From assembly GCA_016787065.1 (NCBI GenBank), contig JAEUVD010000031.1, positions 55,001 through 119,000 on the forward strand: a DNA stretch of 64,000 bases, in the 5' to 3' direction. The notes beneath the pieces are model-generated. The model had not been told where the DNA came from. It did not search any database and worked only from the letters and a program-made list of their open reading frames with translations. The position numbers and the translations under genes were made by a program. Shown here one piece after another: positions 36,573 through 45,351 of the stretch; the stretch's first letter is position 1, and every line of letters begins with the position of its first letter. Origin of the DNA: Chitinophagaceae bacterium (GTDB lineage Bacteria > Bacteroidota > Bacteroidia > Chitinophagales > Chitinophagaceae).

Positions 36573-37280
36573 ATGAAACGCCTACTACTATGTTTACTGA
36601 TTCTCCCTTTGTGGGGAAATGCTCAATTGTCGTTCCAAGATATTAATGGAAAATGGCAAGAAACGAAGCGATATAAAAATAAGAAAAAAGAGAAAGGCTT
36701 CACCGATACCATGCGTGTAGAAATTAAGGAAGGCTTCGTACTCATTCGGTATGATCGAGGCGCAACCCTTATTCATCATGAGGTTATCATTGAAGGAAAT
36801 AAATTAAAATTTGAAAAAGGCTCGGTAGAGGTTGTTGATCATTCGCGAAATAAGTTGGTATTACACGACAAGGCTGGTACACATCATTTCGAAAAGACAA
36901 AAGAGTTTGATAATGCACCGGTTCCAAGAATAATACCAGGACGAGAGGAGGGCGAAAAGAATGTGAAGCTACAAACCTTGCAAGGAAAATGGACAGCATA
37001 TAAAAAGACTGATCCCGAGTTTACCACCGCTAAGTTTTATCTTAAATCGATACAGTTTACCGAAGATAAAGGAAACGGAACGTACGCTGCGCAAGTGACA
37101 TTTAATAATACCGATTCGGTTTATACCACCGATGCTTTTGTTTATGTAAAGGGAACCGACTTTATAATCAGTTCCGATGCGGAAACCTTTAAAGCCAAGG
37201 TATTAAAATCAGATGGTGAAGAATTAATTCTTGAACATGGATCCATTACTTATTTCATGAAACAATTTGGTAAGAAGTAA
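36573..37280 (+). CDS. Secreted protein with two similar beta domains
   Basis: The ATG at 36573 gives 235 residues with a signal peptide ending near LPLWGNAQ (residue 18). The first and second halves look like diverged copies of one lipocalin-like unit: INGKWQETKRYK and LQGKWTAYKKTD start each, and NKLVLHDKAGTHHFEK and EELILEHGSITYFMK end each. I do not know the family's function. Upstream, CCAACCAAATCA-type words repeat in the leader. It is 42 bp after accC and shares a bidirectional terminator with the gene opposite. Confidence 0.7.
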   Translation: MKRLLLCLLILPLWGNAQLSFQDINGKWQETKRYKNKKKEKGFTDTMRVEIKEGFVLIRYDRGATLIHHEVIIEGNKLKFEKGSVEVVDHSRNKLVLHDKAGTHHFEKTKEFDNAPVPRIIPGREEGEKNVKLQTLQGKWTAYKKTDPEFTTAKFYLKSIQFTEDKGNGTYAAQVTFNNTDSVYTTDAFVYVKGTDFIISSDAETFKAKVLKSDGEELILEHGSITYFMKQFGKK

Positions 37281-37282
37281 AT

Positions 37283-37320
37283 AAAAAAACGCGAATTACT
37301 TTTCTCTTCGTTCGCGTTTC
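37283..37320. terminator. Bidirectional intrinsic terminator
   Basis: AAACGCGAA (37287-37295) pairs with TTCGCGTTT (37311-37319). An A-run on the left gives seven T on the minus strand, and the right side is T-rich, so it can end both convergent genes. Confidence 0.75.
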
Positions 37321-37345
37321 ATTGTATTATTTTATAGCTCTAATT

Positions 37346-38137
37346 TTAAATACCGTCACCATCTAAAAGGTTGCCTAAGCCACCTAGGATGCTTCCCTCT
37401 TCTTTTCGTTTACCAAAACCACCATAGGAAATAATGCGCGATGCTAAACGACTTACCGGTAACGATTGTATCCAAACTTTACCCGGCCCTCTTAAGGTTG
37501 CGAAGAATAAACCTTCACCACCAAACACCACATTTTTAATGCCACCTACGAATTGAATATCAAAATCAACCGTAGAGGTGTAAGCAACCACACAACCAGT
37601 ATCAATTTTAAGCACTTCGCCAGGGGTTAAATCGCGTTCGAAAACATGTCCGCCGGCATGTACAAAGGCCATACCATCTCCTTCTAGTTTTTGCATGATA
37701 AAACCTTCGCCTCCAAAAATTCCGGTGCCTAGTCGGCGTTGAAATTCTATACCAATGCTAACGCCTTTGGCGGCACAGAGAAAGGCATCTTTCTGGCAAA
37801 TCAATCGACCGTTGAGTTGTGCCAAATTCATAGGAATTATTTTTCCCGGATAAGGCGAGGCAAAGTGAACTCGTTTTTTACCTTGTCCAACATTAGTGAA
37901 GGCGGTCATGAATAAACTCTCACCCGTGAGAATTCGTTTACCGGCTGAAAAAAGTTTGCCTAAAATGCTGGTTTCTTGTTTCGTACCATCACCGAAAATA
38001 GTTTCCATTTGTACACCGTCATCCATCATCATAAAGGCGCCGCTTTCTGCCACAGCTGTTTCATTCGGATCTAATTCAATTTCTACATGTTGCATTTCTT
38101 CGCCATAAATGCGGTAATCAATTTCGTGTGCGTTCAT
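37346..38137 (-). CDS. AIM24/TIGR00266 family protein
   Basis: The 263-residue protein begins with IDYRIYGEEMQHVEIELDP and contains AVAESGAFMMMDDGVQME near residue 29, FLCAAKGVSIGIEFQRRLG near residue 120 and VVFGGEGLFFATLRGPG near residue 208. These are the repeated beta motifs of the TIGR00266/AIM24 family. Its molecular role in bacteria is not defined. No signal peptide is present, so it is probably cytoplasmic. It has a strong terminator behind it and a beta-barrel gene upstream in the same direction. Confidence 0.88.
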   Translation of the reverse strand: MNAHEIDYRIYGEEMQHVEIELDPNETAVAESGAFMMMDDGVQMETIFGDGTKQETSILGKLFSAGKRILTGESLFMTAFTNVGQGKKRVHFASPYPGKIIPMNLAQLNGRLICQKDAFLCAAKGVSIGIEFQRRLGTGIFGGEGFIMQKLEGDGMAFVHAGGHVFERDLTPGEVLKIDTGCVVAYTSTVDFDIQFVGGIKNVVFGGEGLFFATLRGPGKVWIQSLPVSRLASRIISYGGFGKRKEEGSILGGLGNLLDGDGI

Positions 38138-38226
38138 TGTAATATAATTTAAGGGTTAAAATTGTTTTATCTTGAAAGAAGCATAAGTGGCATTCAGGAT
38201 GAATGGTTGCAGGAAGGTATCAACGC

Positions 38227-38820
38227 TTAAAAGTTAATACACAAACCACCCCGTAGAACCGAAATATCGTAACCGGCTTCCGCAAATACGCCAAAGTTTT
38301 TACTGAAGTTATATTTTGCTCCAACAAAAACACCGGTAATAGGATTTACGTGATTGTAATTATACGGATCAATTAATTGGTTATTGCTATAGTAGGTATT
38401 TTTATAACCGTTAATTCGTAGCCCGGCCGTTACACCACCATACGGATCAAATTTGCTATTTTTATCTGCTAATAAGGTGAGGTGCCAAGTGCCTCGAACG
38501 CCTATCATGAAAGTAGTCCAACTGGCTTTATAATTGGTAAAATAGGTCGATGAAGCTGTTCGAAAACCAACAAATCCACCAACGCCTAAATTGCCCGGCC
38601 CGAGATGATCAACGATACCATGATCGAAGGAAACAAGTAACATCGGAATAGCGTCTACTGGTCCGTAATAACCATAGTCTACTCCACCGCCTAAGCCAAT
38701 GCCAAGGCTGTTGCTTCCTTTATGAAAGGGTTCATTGTCGGATGATTTTTTCTTTTTGTTTGCTGCAAAACCATGCATCGATAGCACAGTAAAAAATAGG
38801 GTTGTTAATAGGGTACGCAT
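38227..38820 (-). CDS. Predicted outer membrane beta-barrel protein
   Basis: This 197-residue protein has a signal peptide (residues 1-20, ending HGFAA) and alternating amphipathic strands. It ends in an aromatic residue (GGLCINF), a common feature of outer membrane barrels. GGVDYGYYGPVDAIPMLL and GVFVGAKYNFSKNFGVFAEAGY are typical strand pairs. No specific family is recognised. It carries a consensus promoter element 20 nt before its ATG. Confidence 0.7.
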   Translation of the reverse strand: MRTLLTTLFFTVLSMHGFAANKKKKSSDNEPFHKGSNSLGIGLGGGVDYGYYGPVDAIPMLLVSFDHGIVDHLGPGNLGVGGFVGFRTASSTYFTNYKASWTTFMIGVRGTWHLTLLADKNSKFDPYGGVTAGLRINGYKNTYYSNNQLIDPYNYNHVNPITGVFVGAKYNFSKNFGVFAEAGYDISVLRGGLCINF

Positions 38821-38840
38821 AGTAGTTTATTTATTGTGCG

Positions 38841-38848
38841 CAAAATTA
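38841..38848 (-). promoter_or_regulatory. -7 promoter element of the beta-barrel gene
   Basis: The minus strand reads TAATTTTG, a perfect TAnnTTTG, 20 nt before the ATG at 38820. Confidence 0.55.
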
Positions 38849-38877
38849 AGAGAGAATTTTTAGCATGATACAATAAA

Positions 38878-38907
38878 AAACCAGTAACAGGTTGCGTTTA
38901 CTGGTTT
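38878..38907 (-). terminator. Orphan terminator-like hairpin
   Basis: AAACCAGTAA (38878-38887) and TTACTGGTTT (38898-38907) form a perfect 10-bp stem; on the minus strand six T follow. No annotated gene ends here: the 358-bp gap 38821-39178 holds only this hairpin and flanking promoter elements. Confidence 0.5.
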
Positions 38908-39151
38908 TGTTCTGATTCACAGATGATTTGGTTTTTTTGTCTGTCTGAATAACAATACAAATGTCGAATCTTCATTATACTTTGAAACTAGGCAATGAGA
39001 AATTGGTGGTGTTGAGTTCGTATTGGTAGTCTTTTTTTTATTTTTCGGTTTTTGTAAAGATCGAAAAATACAAAGTTGTCAACGGAGATTACCGAATACT
39101 CAATCAAACAAACCGTTTACAATTTTGATAAAAAAGATGCTCGACAAAACC

Positions 39152-39159
39152 TACCTTCG
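39152..39159 (+). promoter_or_regulatory. -7 promoter element of the beta-helix gene
   Basis: TACCTTCG ends 19 nt before the ATG at 39179. Confidence 0.45.
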
Positions 39160-39178
39160 GCGCCGAAAATTGAACATC

Positions 39179-40153
39179 ATGAAAAAAATTGTCTTTATTC
39201 TCGCCGGTATTTTATTTAGTTCCGGGCTTTTTGCGAATATCATCCGATTAAATAATAATGCAGGGGTCTTGGGTACCTACCTAACAGCTCAGGCCGCACA
39301 TAATGCCGCTAGCGCAGGAGATACTATTCACGTTGAAACGTCTGTTTTCAGCTATGGCAATGTAACGTGTACTAAACCCTTAGTGTGGATTGGGAATGGT
39401 TATTTTCAAGATGGAACAAAAGCATCTTATTTAGATTATATTTCCATGAATGCCGGTTCGGGAGGCTCTGTTCTACTAGGTTTGTATTGTGCTGATGTTT
39501 CGGTTCAAACATCAAATATTTCTATCCAACGCGCATCCTTATGTAATTTAGCTTTTTATGCAAGTACGGTCGGACAATGTTCTAATTTTAATATAACACA
39601 GTCCTTCGTACGTTGCGCAACCACCGTTTCGGGAACATCGAGTTGCAGTGGATTTAATTTTACCAACACCATATTTTACGGAATGTTTACACTGCCTTCT
39701 TCCTTTACGAATATTGTATATGCTCAAAATTACTTTCACTCTTTCAATGGCGGTTCGGCAGCAACAGCAACTAATAATATTTTTAGAGAATATTCTGGTG
39801 TAATTGCTTTATATGCTTCAACGGTGTACAATAATTTGTTTGTAGGTTCACAAACGAATTCTTTTTATGTTGGTTTAAATGGCAATTTGTATTCTAATAC
39901 TTCTGTAACGAGTACGGCAAATACGGTATTCGTTTCAAATGTAACTACGTCAACAGATAATTGGGTTAATGTAAAGCTTGGCGGACCTGCATACAATAAC
40001 GGTTTGGGAGGTACGCATATCGGACCAATAGGAGGTTCAAATTATTATCGCTTGGGAGGAATACCACCAGTTCCGAGTTTTACTCAATTTCAAATTCAAG
40101 GTGTACCTGTAAATACTTTACCGGTTATAATTAGCACGAAGAGTAATAATTAA
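39179..40153 (+). CDS. Secreted protein, probable right-handed beta-helix
   Basis: The ATG at 39179 gives 324 residues with a signal peptide ending SSGLFAN (about residue 21). The body is rich in Asn, Ser, Thr and short beta strands in a repeating pattern (SGFNFTNTIFYGMF, ATNNIFREYSG, STVYNNLFVGS, NGNLYSNTSV) that suggests a parallel beta-helix. GDTIHVETSVFSYGN near residue 46 is the usual entry to such helices. No sorting domain or catalytic residues are evident. It precedes the next gene by 4 bp, so both are probably made together. Confidence 0.7.
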   Translation: MKKIVFILAGILFSSGLFANIIRLNNNAGVLGTYLTAQAAHNAASAGDTIHVETSVFSYGNVTCTKPLVWIGNGYFQDGTKASYLDYISMNAGSGGSVLLGLYCADVSVQTSNISIQRASLCNLAFYASTVGQCSNFNITQSFVRCATTVSGTSSCSGFNFTNTIFYGMFTLPSSFTNIVYAQNYFHSFNGGSAATATNNIFREYSGVIALYASTVYNNLFVGSQTNSFYVGLNGNLYSNTSVTSTANTVFVSNVTTSTDNWVNVKLGGPAYNNGLGGTHIGPIGGSNYYRLGGIPPVPSFTQFQIQGVPVNTLPVIISTKSNN

Positions 40154-40157
40154 GTCT

Positions 40158-42173
40158 ATGCGCAGGTGCTTACTTCTAGCTTGTTTTTTTTGGATTTATT
40201 CTTGTTCGCAAGCACAACAAATTGTTCAACTAGAATATTATTTTGATACTGATCCGGGATGGGGCAATGGCATTCAAATTCCAATTACACCCGATACCGC
40301 CATAACCAATTTATTATTTACCGCCGATGTGTCAACCCTTACTCAGGGCTTACATTCTTTAAATATTCGAAGTAAGAATGCTTCAGGAAATTGGAGCCTT
40401 ACAGCTACACAATCGATTTACAAGTTTCCGTTGATTACAAGCAGCAATTCACCAATTATCAAACTAGAATATTTTGTAGATAATGATCCGGGATTTGGTA
40501 ATGCTACGCCGGTTTCAATTACGGCAGATACCGCACTGCAGAATATTATGTTTCAAATAAACTCGTCTAGTTTAAATTCCGGAATACATGTGCTATACGT
40601 GCGCTGTGCCGATGCCACCGGAAAATGGTCGACTACGCGTGCGCAGCATTTTTATAAATTTCCAGAGGCTAGCAATAACCCAACACAGTCCTTGACGGCC
40701 ATTGAGTATTTCATTGATAGCGATCCTGGATTTGGTAATGGAATAGCGATACCGTTTACTTCGGATACCCTCGTTTCAGCACTAAATTTTAGTCCGAATG
40801 TTACCTCTCTGGCAAGCGGACTTCATATACTCTACCTTCGTTCAAAAAATGCGAATCATTCTTGGAGCTTAACACAGTCGCAATACTTTTACAAATTTCC
40901 CCCAACGCCTAATAATGGCGTCGCGCAAGCCATCAACCAGATTGAATATTTCATTGATAGCGATCCTGGATTTGGGAATGGAATAGCGTTACCGTTTACT
41001 TCGGATACTCTTGTTTCGACACTTAATTTTAGTCCGAATGTTACCTCTCTGGCAAGCGGACTTCATGTACTCTACCTTCGTTCAAAAAATGCAAATCAAT
41101 CCTGGAGCCTAACACAGTCGCAATACTTTTACAAATTTCCCCCAACGCCTAATAATGGCATCGCGCAAGCCATCAACCAGATTGAGTATTTCATTGATAG
41201 CGATCCTGGATTTGGGAATGCGCAACCGCTTACCATAACTTCAGATTCGATCATCACATTACTTAATTTCAATGCCGCTGTTTCAGTGTTAAACTCAGGG
41301 TTGCACGAACTATATATACGTGCTAAAGATAATTACGGGGTATGGTCGTTAACTACGTTGCAATACTTCTATAAATTTCCTACTATAAATAATGATCCAC
41401 TGATAACCAAAATGGAATATTTCGTGGATAATGATCCTGGTTTTGGCAATGCAATACAAGTACCTGTTTCGCCCAATACAGCCTTGAATGCCCTTGCTTT
41501 GAGTGTGGATGCATCGAACCTTGCTTTAGGTATCCATCACGTATTTGTGCGGAGTTATGATGCAACCGGGGCTTGGAGTTTAAGCAAAGCAGGGCGGTTT
41601 ACGAGGGATAAAATTAAATTCTTTTTACAAGGGTATTATGCCGGTGCAAATCAGATGTATCCTGTATTAATGAATGAGGGTATAGGAAATGCAACCAACA
41701 TCGTAGATACCGTAACCATAGAATTACGTCAATCATCATCGCCGTATACATTAAAGGCAAGTGCCACAGGCTTATTACAAACCAATGGTGAAGTAATCTG
41801 TAATTTACCTAACGTTCAAGGTAATTATTATATAGTAATAAAACATCGAAGCGGTATTGAAACCTGGAGTGCAACGGCAATTACCTTAGGTAATAACACG
41901 CTAACTTACGATTTCAGTACCGCTGCCAATAAAGCCTATGGTAACAATCAAAAGCAAATGCAACCGGGTGTTTTTGCTTTTTATTCTGGAGATATCAATC
42001 AGGATAAAAGTATCGACGCCTTTGATTATTTACTTTTAAATCCGGATATAGAGGAGGGCTTATTTGGTTATTACAATACTGATTTGAATGGCGACGGTGT
42101 GGTTGATTTATTTGACTTCCTTTTACTAGATTCGAATATTATACAAGGAATAAGTACCAATGATCCGCTTTAG
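40158..42173 (+). CDS. Secreted protein with six 80-residue repeats and a dockerin-like end
   Basis: The 671-residue product has a signal peptide (about residues 1-19). Six tandem modules follow, each with a core like IEYFIDSDPGFGNG, then SGLHVLYLRSK and WSLTQSQYFYKFP. Modules 3 and 4 are nearly identical even at the DNA level (240-bp period). A separate beta domain spans about residues 490-605. The last 65 residues contain GDINQDKSIDAFDY and TDLNGDGVVDLFDF, two calcium-binding loops like those of dockerins. No standard T9SS sorting domain is seen. The function is unknown; an extracellular binding or scaffolding role is an inference. Confidence 0.78.
   Translation: MRRCLLLACFFWIYSCSQAQQIVQLEYYFDTDPGWGNGIQIPITPDTAITNLLFTADVSTLTQGLHSLNIRSKNASGNWSLTATQSIYKFPLITSSNSPIIKLEYFVDNDPGFGNATPVSITADTALQNIMFQINSSSLNSGIHVLYVRCADATGKWSTTRAQHFYKFPEASNNPTQSLTAIEYFIDSDPGFGNGIAIPFTSDTLVSALNFSPNVTSLASGLHILYLRSKNANHSWSLTQSQYFYKFPPTPNNGVAQAINQIEYFIDSDPGFGNGIALPFTSDTLVSTLNFSPNVTSLASGLHVLYLRSKNANQSWSLTQSQYFYKFPPTPNNGIAQAINQIEYFIDSDPGFGNAQPLTITSDSIITLLNFNAAVSVLNSGLHELYIRAKDNYGVWSLTTLQYFYKFPTINNDPLITKMEYFVDNDPGFGNAIQVPVSPNTALNALALSVDASNLALGIHHVFVRSYDATGAWSLSKAGRFTRDKIKFFLQGYYAGANQMYPVLMNEGIGNATNIVDTVTIELRQSSSPYTLKASATGLLQTNGEVICNLPNVQGNYYIVIKHRSGIETWSATAITLGNNTLTYDFSTAANKAYGNNQKQMQPGVFAFYSGDINQDKSIDAFDYLLLNPDIEEGLFGYYNTDLNGDGVVDLFDFLLLDSNIIQGISTNDPL
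40701..41180 (+). repeat. Two near-identical 240-bp coding repeats
   Basis: Units 40701-40940 and 40941-41180 differ at few positions, mostly silent, and a third partial copy of the opening segment starts at 41181. The period is 80 codons, so expansion keeps the frame. Confidence 0.85.
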
Positions 42174-42359
42174 AATGAGTTTACATTTGTGTTCTTTAAA
42201 ATTGAGTTAAGTTACTTTGTATTCGTAGTTTGATGGGCTAATCTTGAACGATTATTAGAAGATTCGGCTTGTCATGAATAATCAAGTTCACGTTTCATTT
42301 GTAATTTTCTTTAGAAAGGCAATTTCAATTTGATTTAATTTGCCGCTACGTTATATCCT

Positions 42360-43499
42360 ATGGAACAAAATAAAAATACGGTTTACATTACTTGGGCTTT
42401 ACGCATTTTGGTTGCGGGCTTATTCTTATTTTCTGCTTATGCTAAAATGTATAAGTTATGGGCCTTTGAAAAACAACTGGTAGACCTCGGCTTGGTATCA
42501 TGGTGTCAGAGTCATTATCTCGCGCGGTTTTTAATCGGTTTAGAAGGAGCTGTGGGATTAGCCTTGTTGCAAAACAATTATTTAAAAACGGTCGTGATAC
42601 CGGGAACTATTTTACTGCTCGTATTGTTTAATGTGCATTTGAGTATTGAAATGGCCAAGCATGGCGCCATGAATGGTAATTGCGGATGTTTTGGAGAACT
42701 CATAAAAATGACGCCACTGGAAGCCTTCATAAAAAATGTACTTACCATTGGTGTTCTTGTTTATTTATTTTTTAAAGTGAAAGATCGCGAGAAAGGACAA
42801 AATCGTATTATATACCCCTTTGCATTATTTTTTGCGTGTACGGCGTTGATGTTTATCTTGTATCCGTTTGCTCCTTGTGGTGCAAAAGCAAGTACCTATG
42901 AGGATGTTACCGGTACTTTGGAAAAACCAACTATCGACACAACCAAACCCTCCGATTCGTTGCTTGTAAATGCGCCGGAGAACATTCAACTAGCACCAGC
43001 CCAAACACCGGTTGATACTGCTAAAAAGGAAAAAAAATCAAAAGCAGCAACACCGGTTGTTACAACACCAGCAACAAATCCTGTGGTAAAACCGGCCACT
43101 GTACGTTCGCGTTTCGGGCAGTTTACAAAATTCGGAACAACGGAAGCTAATTTAGATCAGGGTAAGAAAATTGTGTGCATGTTTGCACCGGGTTGCGATC
43201 ATTGCAGACATACGGCGAAGCTGTTAGGAGAGATGATGAATAACCCAAATTTCCCGCCATTATATATTCTCTTCATGGATGAGGAAACGTTTAAGATTCC
43301 GGATTTCTTTCAAGAAACAAAAACAAATTTTCCTTATACTGTTTTGGATATACCCACCTTTTGGGAAACGATGGGGCCAGATGCTTCAACTCCTGGTGTA
43401 TACCTTTTAGAAAATGGAAAAATTACTAAGTACTATCAGGGTATCGAAAGTCAGGAATTTAAACCCGATGAGTTTAAAAAACTACTAGGTATTAACTAA
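42360..43499 (+). CDS. MauE/DoxX-like membrane protein fused to a thioredoxin-like domain
   Basis: The 379-residue protein has four membrane segments in residues 10-130 with the MauE/DoxX pattern RILVAGLFLFSAYAKMYK and NGNCGCFGELI (paired Cys near residue 105). A further hydrophobic segment lies near 150-168. A Pro/Thr/Lys-rich linker (about 185-245) leads to a thioredoxin-like domain with CMFAPGCDHC near residue 273 (CxxC). The design suggests electron transfer across the inner membrane to a periplasmic thiol protein, as in vitamin K epoxide reductase or DsbD-like fusions; this is inferred. A repeat array follows directly. Confidence 0.82.
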   Translation: MEQNKNTVYITWALRILVAGLFLFSAYAKMYKLWAFEKQLVDLGLVSWCQSHYLARFLIGLEGAVGLALLQNNYLKTVVIPGTILLLVLFNVHLSIEMAKHGAMNGNCGCFGELIKMTPLEAFIKNVLTIGVLVYLFFKVKDREKGQNRIIYPFALFFACTALMFILYPFAPCGAKASTYEDVTGTLEKPTIDTTKPSDSLLVNAPENIQLAPAQTPVDTAKKEKKSKAATPVVTTPATNPVVKPATVRSRFGQFTKFGTTEANLDQGKKIVCMFAPGCDHCRHTAKLLGEMMNNPNFPPLYILFMDEETFKIPDFFQETKTNFPYTVLDIPTFWETMGPDASTPGVYLLENGKITKYYQGIESQEFKPDEFKKLLGIN

Positions 43500-44494
43500 G
43501 GTGCTGCTCAGGATCACGGATGGTTACGGATTTTTCGGATGACAAAAATGGGTTGTTTGAATTCTCTGGTGTACAAACATAATTTCAGAATCACGGATGG
43601 TCACGGATTTTTCGGATGACACAGATGCGTTGTACGCATTCATCTGTGTTTTCCGTTACATCCGTTTACATCCATAATTTTTCGGATGATACAGATGCGT
43701 TATTTGCATTCATCTGTGCTTTCCGTTATATCCGTGATTTTTCGGATGACACAGATGCGTTGTTTGCATTCATCTGTGCTTTCCGTTACATCCGTTTACA
43801 TCCGTGATTTTCGGATGACACAGATGCGTTGTTTGTATTCATCTGTGCTTTCCGTTACATCCGTTACCATCCGTGATTTTTCGGATGACACAGATGCGTT
43901 GTTTACATTCATCTGTGCTTTCCGTTGTATCCGTTTACATCCGTGATTTTTCGGATGACACAGATGCGTTGTTTGCATTCATCTGTACTTTCCGTTACAT
44001 CCGTTTACATCCGTGATTTTTCGGATGACACAGATGCGTTGTTTGCTTTCATCTGTGCTTTCCGTTACATCCGTAACCATCCGTGATTTTTTTTAGATGA
44101 CACAAATGCGTTACCCACCACATCGGTTTTTATCTGTGCAATCTGAATAATCTGTTTTTATCAGTGATTCAGACATCCAACGTTTTGCGGAATATTCAAC
44201 TTGAACTTAATAACACAAAAGCGTTCCCGGTACTCATCTTTGTTATCTGTTACATCCGTTTCATCTGCAGTTCAAACATCTAATCATTGTGATGCATCTC
44301 TAACTATAGCAATTCAAAACTTCAACCTCAGCGGCGTAAGCATTGAAGTCAATTTACGGTGTTGTTACATGTAGCGAAATACTCAATGTGTATCAATTTT
44401 CATAGGAATCTCTATTCCAAAGCTCTTGAAAGCTCTGCCGATAAAATTGTTTCACAAATCTTGCTAATGAAAATGTATTTTATAAAAAAAGTGC
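43500..44494. repeat. Array of 70-bp hairpin-rich tandem repeats
   Basis: Units starting at CGGATGACACAGATGCG lie at 43613, 43683, 43743, 43812, 43882, 43952 and 44022, with degenerate copies at 43536 and about 44095. The usual period is 70 bp, with one 60-bp and one 69-bp interval. Inside each unit CACAGATG pairs with CATCTGTG, CGGATG pairs with CATCCG, and ATCCG/CGGAT join adjacent units. The period is not a multiple of three, and small open frames across it are spurious. From 44330 to 44494 I see no gene or repeat. Confidence 0.9.
44211..44326 (+). repeat. Dispersed repeat copy related to 47704-47805
   Basis: Shares CCCGGTACTCATCT, GTTACATC, CAGTTTC/CCGTTTC words and a final GCAATTCAAAACTTC with the copy near 47.7 kb, in the same order and spacing. 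Confidence 0.7.
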
Positions 44495-45346
44495 TTAACG
44501 GCTTATTTCATAACTTAATTTCAAGCCCATTCCTAATGAGGAGAAGGAATAGGTGGAACTAAAAAGTTGAGTAGGTTTAGATGGATCTGATGGCACAATT
44601 TCATCTTTTGTTTTGATATATTCAAATTCTTTTTGATAGACTTGTAAGTTGTCTAAACTACTATTACCATTTTGCGTATAAAGCTGTATTCTGGCCGATT
44701 TAAATTCTATGCTTTTATTAATATTTCGTATGAAGCCATGAAGCTTGCAATGTTTTGTTAGAGAGTAACTGCAGGTAAGTTCCAAATAAGATCCAATGTT
44801 ATAAGTGGGAATGATTTCATAAACTAAGTTAGAAGTTGTATAGCTCATGGAGCTAGAAGTAGTTTTAGAAGTCCTTTCCATATGGAAGGAAGATAAAAAA
44901 GGAAGTACTATTCCAATTTTACCACAAGTCGTAAAATTATTAAATGATCCAATTTTTATTGATAAACTTGGTAAAAACAAAAAATTTTTAAAATCAATTC
45001 TCTCATTAGTTTGTGTAGTTGTAGTACCTTCTAGAGATGTTATGCTTGTTTTATATTCATGTAATTTGGGGTTGTAAAAGTTATAAAAACCTTCCACACT
45101 TAAACATATTCGTTTTCGTATTGGTGCAGAAATTCCTAAGGAATTATAAACTCCTGAACCAAATGAAGTATAATAAATACTATTTGTGTTAACATAATTT
45201 GAACCGGTACTAGAAGGACTGAAAAAAGAACCGGAAAATCGAGTTTTATTGAAGCTGCCTTGATAGCCTGAGCTAATAAATACTTCAATTTGGGCTTTTA
45301 TTTGCAATGTGCTAAGAGTACATAGAAAAATTAAGAATTTAAGCAT
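44495..45346 (-). CDS. Predicted outer membrane protein of unknown function
   Basis: The 283-residue product has a signal peptide (about residues 1-18, ending LQIKAQ). The rest alternates polar and hydrophobic residues as expected for a beta-barrel, for example LGISAPIRKRICLSVEGFYNF near residue 72 and SLGMGLKLSYEISR at the end. No family is recognised. It starts 5 bp after the stop of the upstream T9SS protein gene, so the two form an operon. It is lower in GC than the housekeeping genes nearby. Confidence 0.65.
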   Translation of the reverse strand: MLKFLIFLCTLSTLQIKAQIEVFISSGYQGSFNKTRFSGSFFSPSSTGSNYVNTNSIYYTSFGSGVYNSLGISAPIRKRICLSVEGFYNFYNPKLHEYKTSITSLEGTTTTQTNERIDFKNFLFLPSLSIKIGSFNNFTTCGKIGIVLPFLSSFHMERTSKTTSSSMSYTTSNLVYEIIPTYNIGSYLELTCSYSLTKHCKLHGFIRNINKSIEFKSARIQLYTQNGNSSLDNLQVYQKEFEYIKTKDEIVPSDPSKPTQLFSSTYSFSSLGMGLKLSYEISR

Positions 45347-45351
45347 AACTT

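Noticed and set aside
43616..43978. Several 60-86 residue open frames with repeated SSVLSVTSV-like peptides
   Set aside because: They are translations of the 70-bp repeats; the period shifts the frame each time, so all frames look alike and none is a gene.
43520..44110. CRISPR array
   Set aside because: Units are nearly identical along their full length with no unique spacers, and no cas genes are nearby.
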